Positions 11,699 through 23,149 are shown, numbered from the stretch's first letter. The stretch: DNA of 64,000 bases from Achatina immaculata (GCA_009760885.1 CM019713.1:29382927-29446926); one strand, 5' to 3'. Translations and numbers: made by a program. The notes: generated from the letters alone by a model not told the origin.

Positions 11699-12109
11699 TC
11701 ACACTCCAGACAAATCCTTCATTGCTGCAATCTCCTTTTCAGTGTATCCCTCGGCAGGCACTATAAGCGTGGGCCCAGTAGGTGCATCACTCCAGGGGCC
11801 TGTGAGAGGGGGCCCAGTCGGTGCATCACTCTGGGGCCCTGTGAGTTTCTTCGTTTTGAGGCTGGGTTCAGAGAGCTTCGAGGGCTCATATAGATGAAGG
11901 CAGATACGCAGAGAAGTTCTGCAAAAGTTTACACAATTTCTCTTTGAAGGGTAGAATGTATGACGGACTTGCATGCCCAATTCTTCAGTCTTTGGAAAAT
12001 AAAACGTATTTATTAACTCATTCCTGCTCTTGGAGATCCTCCCCACATTGTGCAAAGACTGGTAACACCAGTTCATTCTTGATTTACAATTCTTACATGT
12101 TGCTGACAT
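11699..12109 (-). CDS. Unidentified 136-residue ORF with GPxSDAPTGP repeats
   Basis: I do not recognise this protein. It starts with a Cys-containing stretch (MSATCKNCKSRMNWC) that could be half of a zinc-binding site. A central basic region follows. Near the C-terminus the motif GP(Q/W)SDAPTGP occurs twice, 15 residues apart, with a weaker third remnant (GPTLIVP). It ends in an acidic, Lys-rich segment (EKEIAAMKD). No membrane segment or signal peptide is visible. The composition is more protein-like than other short frames in the window, yet the start has no obvious context. It could be a terminal exon of a host gene, a domesticated or decayed element ORF, or chance. Confidence 0.3.
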   Translation of the reverse strand: MSATCKNCKSRMNWCYQSLHNVGRISKSRNELINTFYFPKTEELGMQVRHTFYPSKRNCVNFCRTSLRICLHLYEPSKLSEPSLKTKKLTGPQSDAPTGPPLTGPWSDAPTGPTLIVPAEGYTEKEIAAMKDLSGV

Positions 12110-12218
12110 GGGTCATCACCACATTTTACTATAAAGTCTTTCGGTCGACACAGCGTTGAAACGTTTATAGAAAATTAAATTTACCACACTAAAATGGCCA
12201 CAAAACTATTAACCATCA

Positions 12219-13311
12219 TCATCATCATCAGGTGCCGTGCCGACTGGCGTTGGCTAATATGCTTCTCCAGAGTACCCGATCCTTCATGCAGGCCATCAGT
12301 TCAGTTGGTGATCTCCTCTCACACAATCCCGTCAGACTGTCCAGTATCATTGCTCTTGGTCTTCCTCTTGATCTTCTTCCTTCTATTTTTCCTGTTGTTA
12401 TAATATTTTCAATGCCCCCTCTTCTCATTGCATGTCCTATGAAAGTACATTGTCTCTCTCTTATCTTTCTGACAAGGTTTTTTGTCTCTCCAGCTCTTCT
12501 CATACATTCTTCATGAGTTATTTTTGCTGTCCAGGGGATTCGCAACATTCTTCTAATAAACCACATTTCTGCTGCTTCCAATGATTTTTATGCAGACTTG
12601 CCTATTGTCCATGATTCACTTCCATATAACAAGACAGGTTCAATATAGCATTTTAGGACTCGTTTTCTAACATTCAATGATAAAGATGTGTTAGCTAATA
12701 TGTTTCTCATTCTCTGAAATGCAGTCTTTGCTTGACCTATTCTGTTCCTAATTTCTGTTGTGCATTTCCCATCTGAAGTTATTACTGCTCCAAGGTATTT
12801 GAATTTCTGCACCTGCTTTAGAATGGTTCTGTTTAATTTAATACTGCATGCTGGTGGATTCTGTTTCTTAGATATAACCATAGTCTCTGTCTTTTTGATG
12901 TTCAAAGTAAGGCCTTTCTGTTCACTTTCTTTGGCGACTTTATCCAAGAGATTTTGCAGGTCTTGTTGGTTCTCCGCTATCAGTACTGTGTCGTCAGCAT
13001 ACCGAAGGTTGTTAATATTGTATCCTCCAATTTTTATGCCTGGTTCTGTGATGATTGTTCTTAGAATATTCTCTCTGTACAGAGAAAAAAGGTCTGGAGA
13101 TAGTACACATCCTTGTCGCACCCCTTGTTTTATAGGTTGGTATTTTCCAATTCTATTTTCAACTCAAACTGCTGCTTCTTGCTGCCAGTATAGATGTTTT
13201 ACAATCCTCAAGTCTTTGCCGTCTATATTGATGTCTTCAAGCATTTTAATAATTTCACTATGTTTCACCTTGTCAAATGCCTTGGTGTAATCAATGAAGC
13301 ATAAGTAGAGA
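12219..13311 (-). mobile_element. LINE family B, copy 1: RT domain and C-terminus
   Basis: On the minus strand, from 13311 downward: CFIDYTKAFDKV (RT motif A), a stop within the next block, GVRQGCVLSPDLF (12588-13121 frame), the catalytic YADDTVLIA, then KKTETMVISK and YLGAVITSDGK. A frame break near 12590 leads into the C-terminal piece 12581-12228 with MEAAEMWFIRRMLRIP, FIGHAMRRGG and RRSRGRPR, ending RHGT before the stop. The 3' end is an ATG/ATC-type trinucleotide tail (plus 12219-12231). The endonuclease half is absent. It is an APE-type, RTE-like LINE by its C-terminal motif; the clade is inferred. Confidence 0.9.
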
Positions 13312-14089
13312 TCTATTAACCTCCAACTTAATTTAGAGATTCATATTAAATACTCTTACAGTATCAGAGATGACAATCAACAACGAAGGAGACATGCCAT
13401 ATACATGTACTATTCTCGTATACTGTTCTGTGTTTGATATATTTCAGTACTAATATTTTATCACTAATTTCATCATCACCGTCTCTCTCTCTCTCTCTCT
13501 CTCTCTCTCCCCCCTATGGGAGTATTAAAGGCACTAGAAGGACAGAGCAGTCATCAATCAAGGACTGATCTATAAGACATTTCCCAATCAGTCAGTGCCA
13601 CAGAAGCAGGCTGCACTTTTCTTATCCCAGGTCGAAGTGTTATCCAGAACGACAGCGACTTTCTAAAATTCCGTTTCTTAAATCCATCTGCGAATTTAAG
13701 CAATCTAATATAACCAACTCACTATCTTACTTTTAAAGCACAATCTCCAAGAGAAATTTTGTAAGCTGGCACCACTCCTCCCCTCACCCCTCCACACAGG
13801 TGTGTTTTTATCCACTAGACTCCCCAAAGCCCTCTGGGCCCACTCTTAAAATGGAAAATCCGTCATGCCCCAGAGCAATGCACCGGCTGGACCCCCCCCC
13901 CCCACCCCATAGGGCCTATTTTTAATATATTCACTACAGCATTAATTCACACGGGCTAACATTTACAGACACAGACCATTATCCATACAATCCATCAAAT
14001 CATTCATCAATCCAATCATTCACTCAGCCAACCAAACAACCAATTACAATTTCACTAAAAAAAAGTTATTTTAATTTGGTATGTGAACC
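13312..14089. other. No gene recognised; CT microsatellite and C run
   Basis: A (CT)n tract spans about 13481-13509 and a C run about 13893-13904. The remainder is non-coding in appearance. Confidence 0.5.
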
Positions 14090-14945
14090 TGTGCTTGTTA
14101 TGTTATCCTTTTTTATGAAAGAATATCTGGAGTTGCTATGATATCCTTTTTGTGAAAGAATGTCTGGATTTACGTTATCCTTTTTATAAAAGATTGTTTG
14201 GGCTTGTTATGTTATCCTTTTTATAAAAGAATATCTTTCCTCGTTAAGTTATCCTTTTTATAAAAGAATGTCTGGGCTTGTAATGTTATCCTTTTTATAA
14301 AAGAGTGTCTGAGTTTGTTATGTTATCCTTTTTAAAAGAATATCTTTCCTCGTTAAGTTATCCTTTTTATAAAAGAATGTCTGGGCTTGTAATGTTATCC
14401 TTTTTATAAAAGAGTGTCTGAGTTTGTTATGTTATCCTTTTTATAAAAGAATGCCTGAGATTGTTATGTTATCCTTTTTATAAAAGAATGTCTGGGCTTG
14501 TTATGTTATCCTTTTTATAAAAGAATGCCTGAGCTTGTTATGTTGTCCTTTTTATAAAAGAATGTCTGGGCTTGTTAAGTTATTCTTTTTATGAAAGATT
14601 GTCTGGACATGTTATGTTATCATTTTTTTAATTAAAAATTGACTGGGCTTATAATGTTATCCTTTTTTATTAAAGATTGTCTGGGCTTGTTAAGTTATCA
14701 TTTTTTTTTGAAAGAATGCCTGGACCTGCTATGTTATCCTTTTTGTGAAAGAATGACTAGACTTGTTATGTTATCCTTTTTGTGAAAGAATGTCTGGATT
14801 TATGTTATCCTTTTTATAAAAGAATGTCTGGGCTTGTTAAGTTATTCTTTTTATGAAAGATTGTCTGGATGAGTTATGTTATCATTTTTTTTATTAAAGA
14901 TTGTCTGGGCTTGTTAAGTTATCCTTTCTATTAAAGATTGTCTTG
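14090..14945. repeat. 37-bp minisatellite, about 23 copies
   Basis: Tandem units built on ttatcctttttataaaaga plus a variable tgtctgggcttgtta segment. Most units are 37 bases; some are 1-7 bases shorter or longer. Blocks of adjacent units are repeated together (for example the unit containing ctttcctcgttaag occurs near 14240 and 14345), which indicates segmental duplication inside the array. Confidence 0.92.
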
Positions 14946-16756
14946 TCAGAAAAAATATCTGAGCTTGGAGGTGAAAATGGATTTAATTTAGGAGGCAACA
15001 GAACATTATTAACACTCTAAACACTACACTCACTGCAGCAGACATCCTGCCTAGGCAATAGGGGTTTTCTTATTGGCTATAACACAGCAAGGTTCTGTGA
15101 AAGGCAGGACACATGAACATATGTCTCCCTTATAGTTCTTTAGCATTACTGTTAATTCTGCTTTTCTTTCAACTGATTGTTTTTGCTGTCATTCACAATG
15201 TGAATTAATGAATGAATAAATCAATCAATCAATTAATCGATGAATGTGGGTGTCTGGGTGAAGGTCGCTATGAGAAGGGGATGGGTGGGGGGGGGGGGGG
15301 GGGGGGGTGGAGGTGGATTGTTACCTGTAAGAAGTTCAAGAATACAAGCAACAAAAATAATTGTTCTTTTCAACACAAACACAATGTAACTTCCAAATAG
15401 AAATCCTTAAAAGTCACAATAACATAAAAAAGTAAATGTTAACAGACAACACACAAGTAAGGAAAAGTCAGTTTTATTTCCAACAAACAAACAAACAAAC
15501 AAAATAAATAAAGCAAGTAAGTTTAGAAGTAGCAAAGACAATAGTGAAGTTAATTATTTTAAATCATTAGTTACACAAAAAGGATTTATATTCAAATGCA
15601 AAATAATTAACAAAACTGTTAACATCAGTTTTTAACAGATTCATTTATATAAAAAAAATTCTAATTAAAATTTTAATATTTACATGCAAGACAACGTGAA
15701 AAATTATCATGAAAAGAAAATACACTTTCATATATACGACATTTTCAAAAATTTTGAACAGTGAATCAAAGGACTCCCCTCCCCAAAAAAAACATACAAA
15801 ATAATGAACATGAACCTGAAATATTTACATCATAAAGAAGATGTTATCAATTATTTACATCATAAAGAAGATGTTATCAACAAGGCTACGGAGTTACCAT
15901 ACTAGACCTTCAACTACAGCTTCACAAATCACACACAGAGCACATTTCTTTTTACCAGCTCTGACTTCATCAAAAAGTTGCTTCCAGGTCTTACTCTAGC
16001 ATTCCTGGTCAGCACCAAGGTTATTTTTAGAATGGTGATTCCCAAATTTTTCAGGACCTCCACTTCTTCCTGGCCTCCAAAGCCATATCACACTTCCCTG
16101 TGGTTTGTTCTGATGTCCCTCTGTCACTAACTTTATCCTCACTGCTACCCCCTGCCTCTCATACCTCCCAAGGCAGTACCATCCACTTTGAGAACATTGT
16201 TTGAGAAGAATGAGGAAGAGGAGTTCTATTTTTTTAACAGTTCATTTCTTCTGCAATTTACAACACACCTGAATGTTTGAGCTCACTAGCTGAGATGATA
16301 ACAGAAAATTTTCATGAATGTGTCAGAAAACTGAAATCCACCTGAAGGTCAACAAATATTAAAATGAACTATCATCATGGGTTACATACTTCAACATCAA
16401 ATTTCATTTCTAATCATAAAGTAATGACAAATGCTGGACATATGTTTTTCTCAAAAAATGAAATATGCTCAGGATGTATACATATGTATAGATATATATC
16501 TATATGTATATATGTGTAAATGTTTATGTGACAAGCAGCTTATCAGGACTAGCAAGACCACATGTCCCTGGCTCACCTCTTTGTTGCTGACCGTGATAAC
16601 AGTCTCAGACTGGATAACTTTTCTCATGTATATCTTATGTTTTAATATTCTCCCTCCTTCAACAGAAAATATTAAATATTGCATGATAAAAATCCAGTCC
16701 ACGCACATTCATTTCTGACCTTCAACTGGACATGCAAAATTATAATTAATTTCATA
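14946..16756. other. No gene recognised; simple repeats, 3' flank of gene 2
   Basis: Contains a G run (about 15286-15307), a (CAAA)n tract (about 15483-15503) and a perfect short duplication of an atttacatcataaagaaga unit at about 15826-15880. The part just below 16757 would be the 3' UTR of gene 2. A minus-strand ATTAAA at 16642-16647 is a possible polyadenylation signal. Confidence 0.45.
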
Positions 16757-18370
16757 TTATGAAACATGGAACTCATCAATTTTCATTGAAAGATCAGAGA
16801 TTGCCTTCACTACTGATGCATCTTTCAAAACACTGTCAGGAAGCAACATCACCCAAATACTCTTGTTTAGTCCAACAAACATCTTGATAAACATAAAGGC
16901 TGTTCTGGTAATCATTCTTGGTTTTGTGAAAAACAATAAACGCAAAATTAAACCAATGAAAAATTTGAGAACAGCTGTGTATGTTTTAAATGAAAAAATT
17001 ACTATTCCTGTCAAAAATGAAACATGATCTTCTGAAACAGTAACTTGACTTTTTCTTTCTTTCTTTTCCTGTGGTTCTCTGCTCTTTTGTTGGGGATCTT
17101 TCTCTGCAAAATCCGCTTTGAGCTTCTGTTTTTCAATTGCCGTTTTGATTGTAGTTTCCAAGATGGTGATCCTGATCAGAAGATGGTCAACAGATTTGGT
17201 GCCTCCATCTTCCTTCTCCAGATCCTGCTTGTGATCTTGCAGATCCTTCATTATGTTTTCTAATCCATCAGTACCTGCTGTGACATCTTTCATCTTCTCT
17301 TTCTCCAGACGTTTTGTGATGGTGTTAAGAAATGTTTCAGACTTTAAGTTTAGATCTGGAAGTTTTGCCATCACTTTCAGTTTGTTTTGGCTGAGTCCAG
17401 CTTTCTTGAAATCGTTCTCACTGTAAGGATGTCTGTTCTGTTTTATATCATTAACAAATTTCAGGAGTTTTTCATTTTGTTTCTTTTTCTTTTCTTCATT
17501 CTTGGTCTTGTTATCAAACAGTACACACCTGTTGTCACACTCCTGAAGTAGAGCATGGACATCTCCAGTTTGTTCATTACACCAGCTCTCAAATGTGGTT
17601 CCTTCATCTTCTGTATCAATATCAAAGTTATCACCATGTGTCATCACAATGATGCCATAATTCTTGATAACATCTTCACCAAAAATAGCCTTGATCATCT
17701 TCATTGCCTCCTTTTCTTGATTTGTAAAGCGGACTCCATACTTAAGACATACAAGCAAAGCGTGAAATCTGTAAGAAATAAGAGTAAGTGCTTTCTCCAC
17801 CAAGTCAGTCATGGACTGTCCATCATCTGTCAGATCAGTGCTTGAATCACCAATGTCAATACCGTCAACTACAGCAACAGGGACACCCTCTACTGATGAT
17901 CTCACAGCTCTGATGTCATAAATGACAGCTGATGAAACACCTCGTGGGGTGAACTCTCTTTTACCAAGAAAAGAATTTCCCGTGGAACTTTTCCCATTTC
18001 CTGTTCGTCCTACCAGTAAAAGGTTGATGTCACCTGTTGCCTCACTGGAATCACAAGCAGGTGCCACACTGGAAGTGTCAGCAGTTGCTTCACTGGAAAC
18101 ATCAGTGGTTACCTCACTGCAAACATCAGCTGTAGCCTCACTGGAAGCAGAAGCAGTTGCCTCACTGGAGACATCAGTGGTTGCCTCACTTGAAACATCA
18201 GCAGTTGTCTCACTGGAAGCATCACCAGTTGCCTCACTGGAGACATCAGTGGTTGCCTCACTTGAAACATCAGCAGTTGTCTCACTGGAAGCATCACCAG
18301 TTGCCTCACCAGAGACATCAGCCGTTGCCTCTCTTGAAATAGCTGTAACCTTACTTGAATCGTCGGACAT
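16757..18370 (-). CDS. AIG1/GIMAP-type GTPase with Ser/Thr/Ala repeat N-terminus (gene 2)
   Basis: A 537-residue protein. Residues 13-116 are an 8-residue repeat of the (S)SEAT(T/A)DV type. The AIG1 GTPase domain then shows P-loop GRTGNGKSST (121-130), the G3-position DGIDIGD (169-175), RFTNQEKEA, THGDN (244-248) and FDNKT (285-289). A charged helical region runs to about residue 416, up to which the protein matches gene 1 with only about ten substitutions. The last ~120 residues are unrelated to gene 1: a Lys-rich spacer, then two hydrophobic stretches (about 451-480 and 490-510) and an amphipathic end. This suggests a different membrane attachment, perhaps a hairpin or two-pass segment. The start is supported by an acceptor just upstream. 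Function is inferred from the family: a GTP-regulated membrane scaffold with a possible immune role. Confidence 0.93.
   Translation of the reverse strand: MSDDSSKVTAISREATADVSGEATGDASSETTADVSSEATTDVSSEATGDASSETTADVSSEATTDVSSEATASASSEATADVCSEVTTDVSSEATADTSSVAPACDSSEATGDINLLLVGRTGNGKSSTGNSFLGKREFTPRGVSSAVIYDIRAVRSSVEGVPVAVVDGIDIGDSSTDLTDDGQSMTDLVEKALTLISYRFHALLVCLKYGVRFTNQEKEAMKMIKAIFGEDVIKNYGIIVMTHGDNFDIDTEDEGTTFESWCNEQTGDVHALLQECDNRCVLFDNKTKNEEKKKKQNEKLLKFVNDIKQNRHPYSENDFKKAGLSQNKLKVMAKLPDLNLKSETFLNTITKRLEKEKMKDVTAGTDGLENIMKDLQDHKQDLEKEDGGTKSVDHLLIRITILETTIKTAIEKQKLKADFAEKDPQQKSREPQEKKERKSQVTVSEDHVSFLTGIVIFSFKTYTAVLKFFIGLILRLLFFTKPRMITRTAFMFIKMFVGLNKSIWVMLLPDSVLKDASVVKAISDLSMKIDEFHVS
18023..18334 (-). 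repeat. Coding minisatellite: 24-bp units encoding 8-residue repeats in gene 2
   Basis: Thirteen or so 24-base units encode variants of SSEATTDV. A higher-order unit of three repeats (72 bases, GDASSETTADV then SSEATTDV) occurs twice in a row (about 18174-18317). The repeats are rich in Ser, Thr, Ala, Glu and Asp, predicted disordered and potentially glycosylated or phosphorylated. They are absent from genes 1 and 3. Confidence 0.9.
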
Positions 18371-18382
18371 CTTTCCAGGCTA

Positions 18383-18410
18383 CTGGAGATAAAAAGGAAA
18401 AAATAGCATC
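18383..18410 (-). other. Predicted 3' splice acceptor before gene 2 start
   Basis: On the minus strand ttttttcctttttatctccag ends with AG at plus 18383-18384, twelve bases before the ATG at 18370. It supports this start and a 5' leader intron as in genes 1 and 3. Confidence 0.7.
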
Positions 18411-20667
18411 AACTAAATGATGAATGAAAGATTACAACAACAACAACAAACTCTTCTCTCCCCTCCCCCCGAAAAAAATCTGATACTGGCCATGAAAAAT
18501 AAATTACAATAACAGCAATGGGGAAACATGAAGAGGGCACATAGAACAGAAGAAAGGAAGCATACATATGAACTGACACGAGAAATAAAACTGACAGTGA
18601 CTGACAGATAAATTGACTGTTATGAGGCCATAAATTGGGGGGATGAATAGAGGGACGGCCAGGCAGGCAGATGAAGACATTTTTTGGTAAACATTTGAAT
18701 CATACTCTGTCTACTACTGCAGCCTCTTGGACACGAGCACGAGGTTGATCTTATTATCCCTTACTGGCTGACGAGTGGACAGTTCAATCTGAGTGTGCCT
18801 CGCCTTGCAGGTAAACGTTAATGATTCGAGATTTTTTCCCCCTAAACATAGCATTAGACCACACTTTCACACCCGTGTAGTTGTAATCACGACTGTACTG
18901 CAGGAGATGAGCCATTCTCGTGTGTCTGCGAGCAACCTTTCTGCTACAAGTGTGACATTTGCCACGATGAGTCAGACTTTGGCTTAATTTTAAATTGTAT
19001 TGATTCTATGTTTGGTGACAGCCTGTTCTGTAACAGAATACATTCGTTCTTTAAGCCGTCTGCTATGTTGATCTGTTTGTTACAAGGTGCAACGAAGCCT
19101 TCACGAAACATTTAAACCCTAGAGCCCTTTCCCATGGAAAAGCCCTTTCTTGTGGAAAACTAGAACTGGCTGCACTTTCATGATTAATTCGCCATAACTC
19201 AAGAAGTAATTGACACGTCTAGTCTGTTTTTTGTTTTTTTTTTGGGGGGGGGGGGGTCATTTTAAAGGTAGGAACAGGTTTGCTTATTAACAGAGCACAA
19301 AACTGTTTCGATGTAAACATTATTCATACAAACCATACAAGTCGAAGCATCAGTGAAAGATGAATTTACCTTTATGTTATATGAAACAAAGACAAGAAAG
19401 GGCGGTATTATCTAGCGACTCGTACAAATGAGCAACAAATACGTGAGAAATGAAGACGAATGACGGCGCCGTTGAACACAAAGCAAAAATGACAAACTAA
19501 TAAAAAGCAACACATTATCAAGCTCACCCGTAGATTTCACTAACTTCCAAGAATAGGAACACAACTGGTATCAGTATAAATGTTATGTGTCAAACACCGA
19601 AGTGAGGTTAGCTTAGTAACTTTGTGACGTGGTTTCTGCACAGTTTATCTTCACTCACAAAGAAAACTCGGGCTCTCTTCCAGGAAAACAGAAAATGGAG
19701 GCTAAAGCTCGTGATTAAACCGAGGAGAAAATACGCGAAGGTTCAAGCAAACAGCCAACACAGAGGTTCTAAAACTGTTGTGTTACAGATCGGCTTGATT
19801 TTAAATGTATATTAGTTCATATAAATCATTACAGTATTACTCCATAAAACAGTTCTCAAGGAGCTGTACACAGCTGGCCTGATATTCATTTAACGACAAG
19901 ATGCTACAAAATGTTATAGCACTTTTTATAAGATTTTGTGAGAACCCATAACAGAGCTCGTAGACTTTTTTTGTCTTGTTGACTTCGGACTTTGCCTGAT
20001 CTTCGCTCAAGTTTCGAAGCTGTCGGTATTGTAGGTCAGGGCTGAGGAAACAGATTTATGTAATGGAGAGAGAGAGTTATCCTGTGCAGTTACAGTGAAT
20101 CACTATATTTGTCATGTCTCTTGCTTTCGCGTTGAAGACAACTTATTTCTGTCCGTCTCTTGATACTTTCCATCCGTCTACGACGCTGTTGACCTTACGG
20201 GTGTTTCCCCTACATTTTTCTAAAGTATTGTATGATTTTATTATTTTTTTTTTTTACTATTATTATCATCTTTGATCTGCCCTAACTAAGACATGCAGAG
20301 AGGAGTACGACAACAAACAGCGTGCATAAGTGCATCCTGAGCTGATGGCCCATAAGGCACAGGCAAATGTGGCGGTCCTTGAAGAGTTTAAAGTGAAACA
20401 AAACATCAACTTTAGAAAGACAGTAGAATTTCTACCCCTCCCATTTCTTACCTTTCCCCTCTACTCCCCCCCCCCCAACCCACCACGTCACCTGCTGTGA
20501 CCACTCTAGTTACGCCTCTGTTGGCACAGCATCTGACGATATGTAGCCGTGTATAAGCTAACTGTAAACGACATCGCATTAACACAAATGTTATTAACAA
20601 TCTGCCCCGTCTTTTTCCTTTCAACCTATCGCCAGATCTCTGTATGTTTACATTACAATGCTCTCAA
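18411..20667. other. No gene recognised upstream of gene 2
   Basis: Contains an (ACA)n tract near 18435 and a G run at about 19245-19256. A short Cys-rich frame near 18908-18985 was considered and not kept. The 5' leader exon and promoter of gene 2 should be in this stretch but cannot be placed by eye. Confidence 0.4.
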
Positions 20668-20760
20668 TTCAAGTGCCATCCTGCGTGGCGTAGGCGATCA
20701 TTTCTCTCCACAATTCCCTGTCTCTAGACTTGATTATGAGATCCGTCGGTGACCTTCTTC
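20668..20760 (-). mobile_element. LINE family B' 3'-end fragment
   Basis: Read on the minus strand, this encodes RKSPTDLIIKSRDRELWREM followed by IAYATQ and a stop. It matches the C-terminal end of the element at 53450-53975 (RKSPADLIIKSKDRELWREM). Only the last ~90 bases are present. Confidence 0.75.
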
Positions 20761-22169
20761 CTAGTCACACTGACAACAAATGCTCTACCAGGCGAAGATG
20801 TAGATCAAGGTCAGAAGGTCACAACACTTTTATGGGGAAACAGCACTAGGGCTCATTTCTAAGAAACTCCGGTTCGGTTCACTTTCTGGGGAAACCACGT
20901 ATCTCCCAGCACAAGTTTTTCCACTGGCACGTAAGCCGGTACTTGCACACAGGCTGACAGAACTTGAGGAAAGCGGTACGTTTTATTTTCTCTCTCACGT
21001 TCGTTCTTCGTATTCTAATTGTTGGTTTTTCTCATTGTTCATTACTGCTTGTTTATTATATTTTGGTTGTCATCACCAGCTTTATCTTTCATCGCTTAAT
21101 ATTTTCGTTATTTTTCATATTTGACTGGTGCTCCGGTAAACCATATAATAAAATGGGTTATCCCACAAACTTGTGTCTTAGAAGAAGAAGTTACATCAGA
21201 AAACAATGTCGGCCTGCAGTTCTATGCACACCTGGATCGGCTGGGAACTCACAGCAAGAGCGCAGGTTTAAAAAAATGATCTGAAATGGAAAAGCGTGTC
21301 GTTTATGCAATGTGATTTACATACTTGTATTTCTAAAGCAATACATTTTAACTTGAAAAGGCAGACACAGTATGTGAATATTTATGACAGTGTAGCCGTA
21401 GGGGAAGTGTCTGATGTTCAAGTTGAACTGGATGGTAAAGAGAACTGACAATGTTTGTGACAAACCCACAATGAATTAGTGATGGATGAGTTGGATCCAT
21501 GTAAAATAAAGATTTCTGTCAAAAGACGAACCTAAAGAGTGTAGTGATGTCTGTTGCAAGCTGGATCTAAGGAAAGTAGTAATGTCTGTAACAAACTGAA
21601 TGATGTCTGTGAACAGGCTGGGCTTATTCAAAGAAATCTGCAGTACAAAATGAGATACCAGAAATTTTACATGTATTCAAAATAAGGTTCAGGTGTCCAT
21701 ATTAACTCTAAAACTGATTAACTATAGATGCAAAGACCTTCACGTGAGTTTTACCACAAACAGATAGCATCATAACAGACTGTCAGAAAATATAGGGATT
21801 TACACAGTCCTCAGAGTGGTGGAGCTTATTTAGAAATTATCATTGCACAACACAAAGAGGACATTGTTGCAGTTCTTGTGTAAATCTAAAAGTTAAGAAA
21901 ATGATGGCAGTCAGCTTCCAACATCATTGTCATCAACTGTCATCATCACCTTTTTTTGGCAGAAGCACAAACCACAATGAAGTTTCAGACAGTATGTAAA
22001 AAAGGTATAATCCTTGTTTCCATGTCATTAAGGCATATTGGATATACACAACGTTAGGCCCATATTTCCAAGCCATTGCCGAATGAATATGAAAGTGTGA
22101 TGTGGTCACTATGTGGAGAAATAAATAAGATAGCTTGTTCACTATAAAAATAATGATATAAAGATGTTT
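20761..22169. other. No gene recognised
   Basis: Short open frames (for example 20964-21284) lack motifs. No repeat or RNA feature was recognised by eye. Confidence 0.35.
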
Positions 22170-22376
22170 TACCCCACGTGTGGTACCCGGGATCTGCAAA
22201 GAGTTGGACCACTGTACCCTACCACGCATGATTGTAAAAGGTGACTAAGGAGGGTTCGGCATAGGGCCAGCAACCCTATCTGGTGAAAAAACATCAGACT
22301 GCTACAGAAACAGAAGTAAGGACCCTTGCGGAAGCTCCATGTGCCCTGGGCACTTAAAGTTCAGAGAGAGAAAGAT
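22170..22376 (+). mobile_element. Composite element: LINE-like 5' leader joined to LINE-D 3' end
   Basis: The last part (about 22320-22370) carries the LINE-D terminus (tgtgccctgggcacttaa, then gttcagagagag), as in copies at 51796 and 56200. Immediately upstream, where coding sequence for the LINE-D C-terminus should be, lies unrelated sequence with accctaccacgcatgattgt and gtaaaaggtgactaagg. That looks like the 5' leader of a LINE. This suggests a non-autonomous derivative made of leader plus tail. The 5' boundary is uncertain. Confidence 0.55.
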
Positions 22377-22572
22377 GTTTTACGCAAGGCTGGCAAGAAC
22401 AAATATCACAGTACTAGTATGATGATGCAGTTGTCAGCATCAGCAGATCAGTGCAGTCCAGGGCTCCAGAATTCTCTGTTGGTGATCCAAGTATCAGGTT
22501 CAAACTGGCTAACAAGCCAGGGCTCATCACTGCCACCATGGCTGTATTACCTGTAGAGAAGCTTGCTTTTTA

Positions 22573-22850
22573 GGTCCACTCAAGGTCTTACAGGTTAGCT
22601 ACTGTAACCCACTCTAGGTCTTGCAGGTTAGCTACTGTAACCCACTCTAGGTCTTACAGGTTAGCTACTGTAACCCACTCTAGGTCTTACAGGTTAGCTA
22701 CTGTAACCCACTCACTTGGTCTTTAGGTTAGCTACCATAACCCACTCACTTGGTCTTTAGGTTAGCTACCATAATCCACTCACTTGGTCTTTAGGTTAGC
22801 TACCATAACCCACTCACTTGGTCTTTAGGCTAGCTACTGTAATTCACTCT
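22573..22850. repeat. 33-34-bp minisatellite, about 8 copies
   Basis: Two adjacent subtypes: aggtcttacaggttagctac units (first half) and acttggtctttaggttagct units (second half). It lies about 850 bases upstream of gene 3. Confidence 0.9.
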
Positions 22851-23149
22851 GAATTCAGTATAATGCTTATGCTTCAACACCTCCACTGCGTCAGTTGCTA
22901 AGAACACCCACTCACAGCCCCATGGAGAGAACACAACAGCTGTAACAACACAAGGCTGGTGAACAAGATGACACCATAACTTCTCATAGTGCTGCAGGAT
23001 ACAGACTACTACATTTCTTCAGCTTGTCTTATGCAGGTTTCTTTTTTTTTCTTGCTTAGTCCCTATATTAATTATCCTCAGAAAACCTTGCTTCTATAAA
23101 ATTTCAAAGACAAAAATGCTAAATTCCATGTCTGGTGTAATTTCCATTC

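Noticed and set aside
17555..18392. Plus-strand open frames opposite gene 2
   Set aside because: Antisense shadows of the GIMAP-like coding exon; the opposite strand of gene 1 shows the same shadow at 6560-6850.
18908..18985. Short Cys-rich frame (CVCEQPFCYKCDIC) resembling a zinc finger
   Set aside because: Spacing does not fit C2H2, RING or other finger patterns, and no start, splice site or flanking domain supports it.
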